Source of the DNA: Mesostigma viride
Lineage: Eukaryota > Streptophyta > Mesostigmatophyceae > Mesostigmatales > Mesostigmataceae
Direction: 5' to 3'
Assembly: GCA_009746045.1 (NCBI GenBank)
Contig: RPFO01000084.1
Span: forward strand, 1,922,816-1,986,815
DNA length: 64,000 bases
In this document: piece after piece, positions 31,951 through 43,051 of the stretch
Numbering within the stretch: the stretch's first letter is position 1
Layout of the letters: each line of letters begins with the position of its first letter
Translations under genes and position numbers: made by a program
Notes under the pieces: generated by a model
What the model was told of the DNA's origin: nothing
Databases searched by the model: none
The model's input: only the letters and a program-made list of their open reading frames with translations

Positions 31951-33636
31951 TTGGAAGACCGCCTGTGTCGGTTCAGTAATAAAAGGAGCAGAATGGGGAA
32001 GGGATATACCCCAGCTTCTGAGCTGGTAGAACCCGCCCAGCTCAGTGTGACTTCTCTTGGTCTCACAAAAAGGTCATTTGCTGCTCATAGCCCCATGTCC
32101 TTTGATGATGTAGACCTGGATTGTCACACTTTCGCTGGCCTTGAGGCCTGGCGACTAGCATTGGCGCGTGCGCTCCAGGAGTGGCAAACGCTGGATGTTT
32201 TTGAAGGCATTTCAGAACCTCCACCCAATGCTCAAATGCTTCAGTTGCGTTTTGTATGCAAGATGAAGAGCAAGCTTGGTGAGCCTCCCATACCAAACGC
32301 ACGTCCAGTCGTAACCCAGTTCCATGGTACTACAGACTTTGATAAGGAGGAGCTGTACACTCCTGGCCTGTCACATCCTGTTCTCAGGCTTATTCTTAGT
32401 CTGTACCTTGGTGCTTTGGACTATGGCTTGGATTATGGAGCAGAAATTGATGACTTCACCAGGGCCTTTTTGCATGGTGATCCTCAGGTGGCCAGAGCCA
32501 CTTGGCAAGCTCAAAGACCCTGTTGTGTTAAGACCCCAGCATGCTGGATAGCTGAAGTAGGTCATCCCTACATGCAGCCTAAAGTGGGCTGGGAAGGACT
32601 GGTCAGCAGTCCAGTCATCTGGTATGAAACCATTGCTCCTGCCATCCAGGAGAGATGTCAGATGCAACAATCTCATCTTGCTTATTGTCTCTTTGTGGGG
32701 CAATCCAAGGGACAACCCACCTGGGCTACCTTACATGGAGATGACATGCAACGCATTGGTCCCAAGGGATGGTTGAATGAGACCTATAAAAGGCTCAATG
32801 ACAAGTCCCCTATTGGTACCAGAGCATGGTTTACTAAAAACAGCCAGGTACCTTACTGTGGCATTGGCTGTACCCTTTTCCAAGATGACAAAGGATGGCT
32901 GCAATCGGCGAAGGGGTATAAAGAGAAACTGATAACTCAGTTGCCCAAGAGAGTAACTGAGGAGAATGCCCCTACGGTTAAAGGTCAACTAGGTTGGCTG
33001 GCTGCCACAACTAACCCTGACCTGGCAGTACAGAGTAGGATGCCAGACTCTGTTGTTGTAGGAGAAGGAAGGAGGCGCCTGGAGAGCTGCCTCAATGAAT
33101 CTCCTGACTTGGTGTTGTCCGGTGTAGACTGGCATGGGCGTATCATCATAGACGCCTACACAGATGCTAGCCAAGAGTCTAGATCTGCCAACAAGATTGG
33201 TGCCAGAGCCGGATGCCTGATCACCATCAGGAATGAAGGCAAACAGCCCTCGTTGGTATACTGGTCCAGTAACCTTCAGAGGAGGCGGTTTGCTGGCATT
33301 GACACAGCCGAGTGCAGGGCATACGCGATGTGCATTCGCGACGCCATATACATAAGAGAGCTACTCTTATGGTGTCTGAGTCAGATAAGACCTCAACCTG
33401 TGATTGATGTCAGGGTTTATTGTGATAATAAGCCCGTGGTCTCTTTTATCAAGAATGAGAGGGCCACTACTACTGACTTGGACTACCTTGTGGCAAAGGA
33501 GTTGTCCAGCCACTGTATGACCATACATCTGCCAGGACATTCAAATCCTGCTGATGCTATGACCAAGCTTCCACGACTGGCCCTTAATGGGTACCAGTTG
33601 CTGCGGTCCATGATGGCTGGGAAACCCTTGTCATAA
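31951..33636 (+). CDS. Copia-3 reverse transcriptase-RNase H
   Basis: An uninterrupted 561-codon frame whose first codon here is TTG, so it is probably entered from the protease frame and not by its own ATG. RT features: LRFVCKMKSK, AEIDDFTRAFLHGDP (motif A), ATLHGDDMQRIGP (motif C, HGDD instead of the usual YVDD). RNase H: IIDAYTDASQESRSANK, DTAECRAYAM, VYCDNKPVVSF, HSNPADAMTKL give the D-E-D-D set. It is the best-preserved part of copia-3. Confidence 0.85.
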   Translation: MEDRLCRFSNKRSRMGKGYTPASELVEPAQLSVTSLGLTKRSFAAHSPMSFDDVDLDCHTFAGLEAWRLALARALQEWQTLDVFEGISEPPPNAQMLQLRFVCKMKSKLGEPPIPNARPVVTQFHGTTDFDKEELYTPGLSHPVLRLILSLYLGALDYGLDYGAEIDDFTRAFLHGDPQVARATWQAQRPCCVKTPACWIAEVGHPYMQPKVGWEGLVSSPVIWYETIAPAIQERCQMQQSHLAYCLFVGQSKGQPTWATLHGDDMQRIGPKGWLNETYKRLNDKSPIGTRAWFTKNSQVPYCGIGCTLFQDDKGWLQSAKGYKEKLITQLPKRVTEENAPTVKGQLGWLAATTNPDLAVQSRMPDSVVVGEGRRRLESCLNESPDLVLSGVDWHGRIIIDAYTDASQESRSANKIGARAGCLITIRNEGKQPSLVYWSSNLQRRRFAGIDTAECRAYAMCIRDAIYIRELLLWCLSQIRPQPVIDVRVYCDNKPVVSFIKNERATTTDLDYLVAKELSSHCMTIHLPGHSNPADAMTKLPRLALNGYQLLRSMMAGKPLS

Positions 33637-34028
33637 GGAGTAATCTGGGAGCCTGAGCCTAACTAATGCTCCTCCTGTAGGTTTTTATCCCCCTGGAGGT
33701 TTTATCCTCTCTGGAGAAGAGGTTTTCCTTCAGATTTGGGTTTTCCCTACAGCAGGTTACACCAACCATGCATGCAATGATGAGATGCAAGCTCCATAAG
33801 ACCCAAGTGAGTCTCCATTGCCCTCACATGTGAAAGTGAACTGGCCAGGTGCGGCCGAACATCAATGAATACATCTAAGCCACATCACTTTCACAAGGGA
33901 AAGAATGGCTGGAGTTGGTTGGAGACCCATCTAGGGTCCACATGGGTCCTCAGAGATAGGGGATCTTGTACAGATTACTACAATATGCTTTATTGTAGTA
34001 TTGGACCAATGGCTGTACTTCACTAGTA
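33637..34028 (+). other. Copia-3 3' flank and possible LTR start
   Basis: Noncoding. GGGAAAGAATGGCTGG precedes AGTTGGTTGGAG at 33914, resembling the copia-1/2 polypurine tract and AGTTRG LTR start. The sequence is cut at TAGTA (34024-34028), the gypsy-1 target duplication, and resumes at 45392. Confidence 0.4.
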
Positions 34029-34739
34029 TGTAACGTGCCAAGCCAATCGGCCAGACACGTCGGGAAAGATCGTTTCTGTCTACGGGACTATCGTCCCGGT
34101 TTGTTGCCTGCCTGAGTAGAAAGGGTGATCACTATCCTATGGGCTACTTGCTGTCATCACAGCGTAGGCCCAGAAGCATTATAACAATTACCTTCTTGTA
34201 TTCTTGCAATTGCAGTTGTACAAGGTTGTGTGTGGAACACGATTGAATTAAAAGGAATATATTCGTAGCTCAGATTAACTGAGGTGTGTGAGTCGGCGGA
34301 TTGGAGGACGACTGTCTTGTCCATTGTCCTCGCACGCCTTTATGCCAAGCAGTGCCACTAGGTCGGCACTCTGCACCAGCTGGCTGATCCACTTGTGTGG
34401 CCCAAATTCACCCGTCACTAAGTTACGGCCTGAAGTTCATTGTAGTGTGCCGAGCTACGGGTCGAACATAGGGCTGATCGACCTCTAACCATGTCCGTGG
34501 TAACCATCGTTACGTTATGCCATCGGACACACATCATCGATATATATCCCAATGTCACCAATCTTGATCTAGGTCTCAACTGTCGGCACCTTCGTATACA
34601 CATGCAGAGATGTGCCGGAAGGCATGGACTTCAAACCACCTTAGGTATCTATCTCTTTTTGCACGTACCTTTTTATACCATATTTCTTTTGCCAAACTTT
34701 CTCGTGCTCACTAGGTTCGACCCTAGCCGGCACGCTACA
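34029..34739 (-). repeat. Gypsy-1 3' LTR
   Basis: 711 bp with TG..CA termini as read on either strand. It differs from the right LTR at roughly nine positions by eye. Confidence 0.9.
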
Positions 34740-34755
34740 CTCCTCCCCCCCCATC
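34740..34755 (-). other. Gypsy-1 polypurine tract
   Basis: The minus strand reads GATGGGGGGGGAGGAG directly before the LTR start TGTAGCGTGCC. This fixes the element's orientation. Confidence 0.75.
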
Positions 34756-36672
34756 GGGGAAGGGAGCCCACTCCCTTCAAGCGAAGGGTACAAATAGTTT
34801 GGCTCATGTGCTATCCAGACCTTGGCCTCGTTGCCTTCTCCCTAGGCTTCCCTTAGTCACTCATCAAGCCGGGTATCCGCTGGAGCCCACCCTATATAGT
34901 GATTCGAGGCGGGCGCGCACGATCGGGGGCACGATCGGACGGCGGGCGCGCACGATCCTATAGCCACAGCAATCGGGGGGCACGATCCTGGGCACTAGCG
35001 ATCGGAGGGGGCCGCGCTCGAGTAGGGACTCTCCCCACGGATAGACCTGCCCCGGCAGGATTTGTTTCCTTAGGTCGCCCAAGTGTCCAGCTCTAAGACC
35101 TTGGTCCCTAACTATCTACCGGGCCGAAGAACCCGGGCGGGCGTAAGGCCCTCCTATACTACCGAGGAAGCCCTCGGTCGGGCCTAGAGCCCTGAGATGG
35201 AACATAGGGCTATAGGAGCGTTCATGAGCTGGTCCCGCCAGGCCTTAAGCTTCAGCCTATATGATTTCAGGCATCCGCCCTGGGTTACACCAGTTTCATG
35301 AACAATCCTATACCCGTTCCTTGAGAGCAGCTTATATCCGCTCAACATTCATAGAGGGTGGATCCGGCAAGCCTATAATAGCTGTTGATCGTGCCGGTCC
35401 ATTTGGTGGATTGAAGACACATATTGTGATGCCAGGCGACTGTGAGGCAGGTAGTCCTGGCCGTTGCTGGGATGTCTGGCCATGCGCCAGACTAGCTTGA
35501 TGATGATCAGTTACTTGAAGTCTATGCTGAAATCGTGACGATACGTATCACAGTTGCTTGGAGTTGTTGTCGTCTGAATTGTCGACTGAATCAGGAGAAG
35601 CCGTACGTGAACCGGTGGCTGTGTTGATGGCGTGCAGCTCGGTCATGTCGGAGAATAACCGCATGTTGATGGTGCAGTCAGACCGTGCACCGCTGAATTG
35701 ATTACTTGATGTAGCGTCGATCCCTTGTTCGGCGACGGGGAAAACAGCGTTCAGCGACGAAGAGTGCATGATGGGCGCCACTCAAACCTGCAAAATTGTG
35801 TGCAAATGATGGGTTGGTTGCGCTTGTGGTCGTGCAGAAGCATGGCATATACAAACAAAGGTCAGGCTGATTCTCGGGGTGGCAAGAAGCCAGCCCCAAG
35901 AGAAAGAAGGGAGACAGCAACTGCATGACTATTACAACTTAGACCATGCACAGCTGAAACAGACAATAAGACTCCACATATGGTAACTTTCTGGAATGAT
36001 GCCAACTGCTATCACGTGTCCATTAATTAATTAATTAATGCCAAATGCTGAGGACAGCCATCGCTGGCCAGCAGCCGTGCAGGGAAAAGAAAAGACAACT
36101 AGTACCAGACAGATATGTCAAGTACTATATTCTGACACCTGAACTGGCCCTTCACTTGATGTCGTTTCATCATAACCTTGTCAGACTCCTCCCCCCCCTA
36201 AATGGATCTGGAGACAGTACCATGCTGTCGACAGATTTGTCGCGCCCACACGACACACTAACTAAGCATTAGTCAATGTGTCAATGCGACGGTGGTATAT
36301 AATAGGCAGCAATACCTAAGTTGCGGCAAGCCATTACGCATGTCACAAGAAGGATCGATCCTCGTCTTCACGGCCAAACACAACATTGAGCAGAGGCTAC
36401 CCGACGGCTATAAAAAGGAAATGGGGGTTTGGTCGGCACTGAGCAACTAATAGGCAGACATGACAAGTGGTGAATCAGTGTCAGACCTCCCGGCCGCAGC
36501 ATTTCGGAATGGTTGCCGACTATGCGGCAGACCTACATGCCCGGCCTTAGCCTGGCAGCATCCTCCTGGCAGCCAGGGAAGAAGGGAACAGGTTGGTTGA
36601 TCGATCGTTCCCAAAGAAAGGTTGACTGAGTATCAAACCGCAATGCAAAGCTAGGGGTCCACATGATCATGG
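34756..36672 (-). other. Gypsy-1 noncoding region between gag and 3' LTR
   Basis: No gene recognised in about 1.9 kb. There is a short repeat family GGGCGCGCACGATC near 34910-34960 and a (TTAA)n microsatellite at about 36022-36042. This is where ORF3 lies in the intact gypsy-2, but I see no trace of it here. Confidence 0.45.
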
Positions 36673-37480
36673 TCAATAGTTTGCTGACATGTCACCGGGC
36701 GTGCCTGCTCCTCTCCTCAACTTTGGGCCATTGCGCTTCATGTGACCGATCTCCTGGCAATAGAAGCACCGCATATGCCAGCTGCGGGTATTGAGTAGAG
36801 CATTGACCTGGGAGTCATTCTGCTCGTCGCCGATCTGAGATCTCGTCCTCATCTTGCTCCTTCTCAGCTGGGGATTCCTCCGCGTGGTCGCCTTCTTCTG
36901 CAGAATTCGACGCGTCAGTACCGCGCCGCGTCGAGCGTGCAGTCCTACTAGCCATGTGGTCGTCGGCTGCAGTGAGGAGATATGCTTTGACCTTGGACAT
37001 GTCCCACAGATGCCACGGGGTGTCTGCGAACTTCTTCCAAGCCTCCAGCTGCAGCTCAGGGTGGATGGCCTCCATGAGGCGGATCTTGTACTCGTGGCCC
37101 GACACATCCAATAGGCGACTCGCCATCTCGTCAAACTCTACCTCAAACTCGCGGTAGGGCATGTCACCCTGTCTGAATGCGCCAAAGGCGATGCGCTCCT
37201 GGAACTCCGCGTCTGGTGGGACGAGCTTCTGCTGAATTCGTTCCATCAGCTCGTGGATATCCTTGGGGTAGGACTGTGACGCGATGCTATCGCAGTGAAG
37301 CAATCGTGTAACTGAGATGTCCATGGCCTGGGTGATGATCAAGTCGGTCAAGTCCTCGGTGGACAGATCCCAGTTGTGGTAATTCGACCAGAATGTGACG
37401 GCCTTGTTCACCAGCCTAGCCCACTCCTGGATGTCTCGCGGCTTCATGCTCTTGTTACGTTGGGGATGTGCTTGAAGTCG
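36673..37480 (-). pseudogene. Gypsy-1 gag remnant
   Basis: About 230 residues align with gypsy-2 Gag: REIQEWARL, SIASQSYPKDIHELMERI, FGAFRQGDMPYREFEVEFD, YKIRLMEAIHPEL. An acidic stretch follows, and in the next frame a knuckle remnant CFYCQEIGHMKRNG, whose last Cys is replaced by Gly. The Gag stretch starts only after MPDFKHIP, which is fused to the end of the chromodomain. The N-terminal half of Gag is missing. Position downstream of integrase is abnormal for a gypsy element. Confidence 0.8.
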
Positions 37481-37486
37481 GGCATG

Positions 37487-37660
37487 GGGTCTGCCTCCGA
37501 CTGGCTGAACTTCCATTGTACGCGGTACTTGCGCACCATGCCCCTGCCTCGCTTCTGATCGCGGTGGGCCACAGTGGCCTCCACCTCATTCTCTACCTCT
37601 CCCGTCTCTGGGTTGTGTTCTAGCGGCGCAGGGGCGTCTACCCTAGGTACCCGGGAACGT
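37487..37660 (-). pseudogene. Gypsy-1 chromodomain remnant fused to gag
   Basis: On the minus strand one frame reads DAPAPLEHNPETGEVENEVE, then HRDQKRGRGMVRKYRVQWKF, then SEADPMPDFK. The first part aligns with the gypsy-2 chromodomain (EYDPETGEQ, RQYRIRWKF); the last residues align with the start of the conserved Gag region (PPMPDFK). The C-terminal half of the chromodomain is lost at the join. Confidence 0.75.
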
Positions 37661-37691
37661 GCTCTTGTTGTGGTACAGTTTTAACTGGTCT

Positions 37692-39290
37692 CTAGCTGTG
37701 GAACGTGTTATTCTGCACCTGCCAAGTGGAGGGCACGTCTACCCGGAACATGCAGTCCTTTAACTTGTCCACCACCGGATACGGGCCGAGGAAGATTGGC
37801 TTCAACTTTGTCTTAAGCCCTTCCTCCACCTTCTGGGCGAAACGACCTAGTTGAGGACCCTCCACGAGGACCAAGTCCCCGATTTCTATCGCGGGCGTGC
37901 GAGCATCAATCGCGGCTCTCAAGCGCCCCAGGCGTTTGTCTCGTGTGGCTTGGTATCCCAAAACCGCACTTTCCTGTGCCTGCTTCATGTGCTCAAGCAT
38001 CTCCCTTGACACACCTCGCACCGTCGTGCGTATGGTTGCGTCCTGGCTGGGCATCTGGCTGGCCAGCATTTTGGCTGGGGTGAGGGGGTGCTGTCCTGTG
38101 TCCAGGAAAAATGGCGTATAGCCGTGGGCAGCCTGGGACGAGTTGTTAAGGGCAAACTCGACAAACCCAATGAACTTCATCCCAGTTGTCGGCTTGTCGC
38201 CTCGCCCCTTGCCTGTAGTGGCGCATGGTCTCCTCCACTACCCGGTTAAGTCGTTCTACCAGATGTGTAGAGGAGCTGTGGTATGCGGTCCCGAGGGAGA
38301 CCTTGGTGCCCAGGGGTCCGAAGAACTCTTGCCAAAACGTGGCAGTGAACAGCTTGTCGCGGTCGGAGATAAACTGGCGACTCAGCCCATGGTACTTGAA
38401 GACATTGTCTAGATAGCTCTAGTCGGACGCAATCCTGCGCGGTGAGTGTCAGGGGACAAGGCACCAGATGGCACCTGCGGGTCAACCGATCGAGGAACAC
38501 CAGAATCTGCTCGTTACCCGACGGGGTCCTTTTGAATGGACCAACAAAGTCCATCATCAGGCTATCCCAAGGTTGCAGCGGATCAGGTAATGAGTGGGGG
38601 GTGGCCTGCGACCCGGTGTTGCGCGGCTTCATCAATTGGCACGAATGGCATGTGCGCACATCTTCCAGTGCCTCCTGCTTCATGCCAGGCCAAAAGAATA
38701 GCCGTCGCAGGTGGCTTAGGACCCGATGGGTGCCCTGATGACCTCCCAAGGGAGAGCCGTGGAGCTCATGCAAGAGCGCGGCTCTAGCGATGGGTGGTAT
38801 ATACAGCCGCCATTGATCCCCGGGTCCCGTCATCACGTACAAGAACCCGTCTTGGAACTTGCAGGGGAGTCCGTTCATCTGCTGCGGGTGCACTGCAATG
38901 GCTGCCTGCGCCTCGGGTTCGGTCACCGTGAACCTACTGACGATGCGCTCCAAGTCGGACGTTATCTTAAAGCTCTCCGTGTTGCCTTCAGGTACGGGCA
39001 GCTTTTCCAAGTCGTCCAGCTCCTGGCGAATGGTGGTGTCGCCTGGTTGCGAGGTTGTGACTCGCCTAGCCATGGTTCGCGTGAGCGCATTGATGTCTGC
39101 AACGAAGCCGAAGTTTCTGTCGACAAGAAGGGGCTCGCCAAGTGGTGTGAGGCTAAAGCCGCCTACTGGTGGGACCGCATGACTGGGAGGGATCCGGTGA
39201 TGAAACCCCTCCCCCCCCCATCGGGGTGGGCGCGTCCTCGTGCTCGTCGAGGGGCCAAGGGGCCAAAACGTCAGGGGTGGTATGGTCCTC
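37692..39290 (-). pseudogene. Gypsy-1 integrase
   Basis: The zinc site (ELHGSPLGGHQGTHR..CHSCQLMK) and the first catalytic region (SLMMDFVGPF) are in the frame 39292-38246. The part carrying the second Asp is frameshifted. The C-terminal part is 38180-37692 (FALNNSSQAAHGYTPFF, VLVEGPQLGRF, FLGPYPVV, a GPY/F module). Alignment to gypsy-2 pol is clear throughout. Multiple indels make it inactive. Confidence 0.85.
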
Positions 39291-39500
39291 ATGGAAGAGG
39301 AACCGTGAGGTCAAGGATCCGTCCGACACGTCATACGGCAGGACATGACCCATGGTGGGCACACAAACGGTGTGCAGCACATCCAAGTCCTCATAGAACT
39401 GGTAGTCTGCGCGGCGGGAAAGCGCGTCCGGGACAACTGTGTCCTCACCCTTCACATATTGATTGCGAAAGGGGGCGAACTGGGACAGATACTCCATCCC
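39291..39500 (-). pseudogene. Gypsy-1 RNase H C-terminal remnant
   Basis: MEYLSQFAPF, VPDALSRRADYQFYED and HTVCVPT match the end of gypsy-2 RNase H and the linker to integrase. The match starts abruptly at the residue equivalent to W-MEYLS, so upstream RNase H, RT and protease were deleted before or during insertion. Confidence 0.8.
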
Positions 39501-39738
39501 TGACTATGATGATCTTGGACCATGCCCCCATCGGGACGGCCCACGCCCCCATCGGGACGGGTGCTCAGACTATCGTCCAATGGCACATGTTGTTGAGCGA
39601 GCCTACGACCCTAGCGTAGCATCCGGACATCTATGTCGTCGTCCGAGGGGAGCTCGGTCAGGGGAGCTCGCGGTGCGCCATCGGTTTCAAAGTGCTACTC
39701 TTATCGTGCAATTTTGGGTGTGCTAGCCTATTAGGTGT

Positions 39739-41464
39739 TTAACTCGTCGTCTGTCCCTGGTCCTCTACGGAGGACTGAGTTGAACTCAGTCCTCTCTAGA
39801 GGACCGAGTTTTTGGGTTTCGTAGAAAATTCGCCCCGGTCAGAATGTTTGACAAAAAATTTCTCTCAAAATTTATTCAAATACTACGTGAAAAGATCTTT
39901 CTTGGACATATTTTTGGGATTTTTTTGGATTTGGTATGCGCGGCTAACTGTACGGTCAAAGTACAGGTGGTAAGGGTACTTTTCCACGTGAAACGCGAGT
40001 TCCGGAAATGCACGACCTAGCCATGGCGGCTCGCGCCCATGCATGCAGTTTACGTTTGCGGACGAGTTAGCCGTCCAAACTCAGTAAATAGATTTAAAAT
40101 GCCCTAAAGATGATATAAATCAATTTTTAGCTCGCGGGGATGCGATTTACCCGGTGTCGGCACTGTTCTTGCTGGAAAAAACTGCGATAAGGCAGGTCGA
40201 CGGAATTGATGACTGCGCTTGCTTTCCGGCGCAATTTCAATGGCTGATAGGTTTCTTTCTACATTTTAACATGAATTGTATTAGAATATATTGAGTGACA
40301 GTATAGATTTGATGATCTCGACCATTCTGTCACGTCATGGTCTATGTGCCGCAAAGTGCCACTTTTGCGGGCACCGCCTGGGCCAAGGTAACGCCAGCCG
40401 TGCCAGGTAAAGCCGGATAATCGTTGCCTCTTCGTTCCTTGATGTTTGTACATGAGTTTAAGCTTGCGAGGCGTTGTCAGGTTCAAGTCTTGATGCTCTT
40501 TCTTGACCGTTGCCTGCCCCTCTCTAAAACCCCCTTTTCAGATGATGTTAGCAGGCATTTGCCTTAACCCAGTGTAGTTGTGCAGGGTTTTAGGAGCTGT
40601 GCAGGTTTAAACACCTTCATAGATGTTAGTTATTCTTTTGCTACGTTCATACTGCATGATTGTGTGGCCACGGGCTGCGTCAAGGGTGCATTCAAGCTTT
40701 TACGGGTGAGTGAAAAGTCTTGGTGACAAACCACTGCCATCATGTGCCAGCAACTATGTTGGCCACATCATGGCAAGGCAAAACAGTTATAGCCATATCT
40801 ATTGTTGTTTGAAACAATGGAAATATGCTTAACCTACCCATTATATTGGTGGTTGGCACTTATAACATAACCCTTTGTTGGTAGGTATCCAAGCCCATTC
40901 CCTACATGCATGCATAGGCTCTCACTACATGATAAGGTATGATATACCTGAAGTATGATGATGCAAGTGTGTTGTCCTGTAATGCTTGAAGGGAAATGAG
41001 TTGATTGGGATGGTTGGTGGCCACGGTGATGTAGTATGACCGCACTTACATGCTAGCAAAGTTAGCAAAAGCCCCATTCCTCTCCTGAGGACTGAGAGTT
41101 TTTTAATTGTTTCAGGCAGTTGCAGTGGCCAAATGGAGCCCAGTTTTTTGCCACGCTTCAAGAACTATGTTGTTTACGTGCCTATATTTTTTCTTCATGC
41201 ACCAGGATTTGATTGAATTTTTCCCACTCGTTCTTATCCCGAAAAATGCAAATTCGCGAGGGGCGCCCAACGTCCGTGTAATTTTCAGGTGTTCGGGTCA
41301 AGTTTTCACATATGCAGTATTTTTGCCAACAAAATGATATCTAGTACACCCCAGATCCACATCAAAACATTTGGGATGGACCCCCCACCTAGTCGCTACA
41401 CGCGGTTGAAAATTGTCAACTCAGTCCTCCTGTGAGGACTGAGTTGGGACAGACGACGAGTTAA
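39739..41464. mobile_element. TTAA-flanked non-autonomous DNA transposon
   Basis: The ends are TTAA-CTCGTCGTCTGTCCC (39739-39757) and GGGACAGACGACGAG-TTAA (41446-41464), a perfect 15-bp inverted repeat with TTAA on both sides. Subterminal inverted copies of AACTCAGTCCTC lie just inside each end. Its 1.7-kb interior has no transposase. TTAA duplication is the signature of piggyBac transposition. The right 640 bp match window positions 1-638. Confidence 0.75.
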
Positions 41465-42532
41465 GTGCAGCACTCAAGGCCGGTTGCCGGGGTCACGGGT
41501 CCCCACACCCCAACTACCCACCCGACCCTTAGACAAGTCCACACACACACCACTCACACACACTTTTATAGCACTTAGTACTATTATTAGTCCTACCCTT
41601 GGATCGTGGTCAACTTATACGGCTAATTTTAGGTCTAATGTTTTGTTTTATGAATCGTATAAGTTTAGGACCCTCAATAGGGTTGCATGTACATCAAAAT
41701 GCAATACATAGCTTGCTGGATGTATACGTCAAGCCCTAGTTGTTTGTACCAAATATCCTCCTATTCTTGCCCATCGGCAAGGCACAAGGAAGACACGTGG
41801 TTTGAGCCCATCGGCTGAAAGGGAAGGAAAATGCCACTATACCCCTTTTTGGTCCGTATCACAATATTACAATATAAGGTTTGTATATGCAACCAAACGG
41901 ATTACAAAAAAAGAAATGGCATTTTTGTTCCAACCCATCGGTCAGAATTCTCACCTTGGATTGAGCCGGTTCTGAGGGGGTCGGCCCAAGACTGTGAAAA
42001 GAAAAGAAAAGAAAGGTGCAGCCGGAAAACAAATGCTAATCCGCACAGTAAGGAAGCGGTAGTGCAAGAAAAAAGGAAATTCCGTCACGGTTCCTCCATC
42101 GAGGGCCGTTAAGGAATTACCGCTCCATAATGCATGGAAAACAAACGAAATGACGAAAGGAAGAAGCAGGAATATAGACAGCCCTGACTTTCGTCAGAGC
42201 AACCTTGCCGGCCAGCTACCTCGCGATTTCGTGTCCACCCGTCCTCTCGCCAGCAGGAGGGCCGCTTGCTTATTCACGTGCCTGTCTGTGATGACCTGCA
42301 CAGGGGGTGGTGCGCAGCTAGTGCAACACAGCCCAGCGGAGTATAACAAAAGGTAGCCGACCATCGCCGGATCTATCTAAACTGAGTCGACCATCGTCGA
42401 CTGTCACTGTTGCAATATTCGTAAATCAGATTTCGGCAATTCCGACCATTGCCGGAATGCCTGCAAGATAATGCATCAACTAACTACTCAGGCAACGAAA
42501 TGGAAAACAAGAAAACAAACCTCCGATTCCAG
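41465..42532 (-). other. Gypsy-1 5' leader region
   Basis: Noncoding as far as I can see, with a CACACA run near 41540 and a GAAAA-rich run near 41997-42016. Next to the 5' LTR the minus strand reads C-TGGAATCGGAGG, a possible primer-binding site after one spacer base. Confidence 0.4.
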
Positions 42533-43051
42533 TGTAACGTGCCAAACCCATCGGCCAGGCACGTTGGGAAAGATCGTTTCTGTCTACGGGACTATCGTCC
42601 CGGTTTGTTGCCTGCCTGAGTAGAAAGGGTGATCACTATCCTACTATGGGCTACTTGCTGTCATCACAGCGTAGGCCCAGAAGCATTATAACAATTACCT
42701 TCTTGTATTCTTGCAATTGCAGTTGTACAAGGTTGTGTGTCGAACACGATTGAATTAAAAGGAATATATTCGTAGCTCAGATTAACTGAGGTGTGTGAGT
42801 CGGCGGATTGGAGGACGACTGTCTTGTCCATAGTCCTCGCACGCCTTTATGCCAAGCAGTGCCACTAGGTCGGCACTCTGCACCAGCTGGCTGATCCACT
42901 TGTGTGGCCCAAATTCACCCGTCACTAAGTTACGGCCTGAAGTTCATTGTAGTGTGCCGAGCTACGGGTCGAACATAGGGCTGATCGACCTCTAACCATG
43001 TCCGTGGTAACCATCGTTACGTTATGCCATCGGACACACATCATCGATATA

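Larger units (their letters stand above)
26494..34028 (+). mobile_element. Copia-3, copia-like retrotransposon, incomplete
   Basis: Plus-strand pieces in order: gag zinc knuckles (26494-27024), a Gag tail (27588-27770), integrase and protease-like domains (27809-28738 and 30622-31827, split by the SDR element), and RT-RNase H (31951-33636). The proteins are clearly related to copia-1/2 but distant. After the stop there is about 280 bp, then GGGAAAGAATGGCTGG followed by AGTTGGTTGGAG at 33914, which resembles the family polypurine tract and LTR start. A 3' LTR may therefore begin at 33914 and be cut by the gypsy-1 insertion at 34029. No 5' LTR was found. Confidence 0.75.

Noticed and set aside
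34705-34735. tRNA-like T-arm (AGGTTCGACCCTA) near the gypsy-1 LTR end
   Set aside because: No acceptor, D or anticodon arms around it; it is inside the LTR and repeats only with it.
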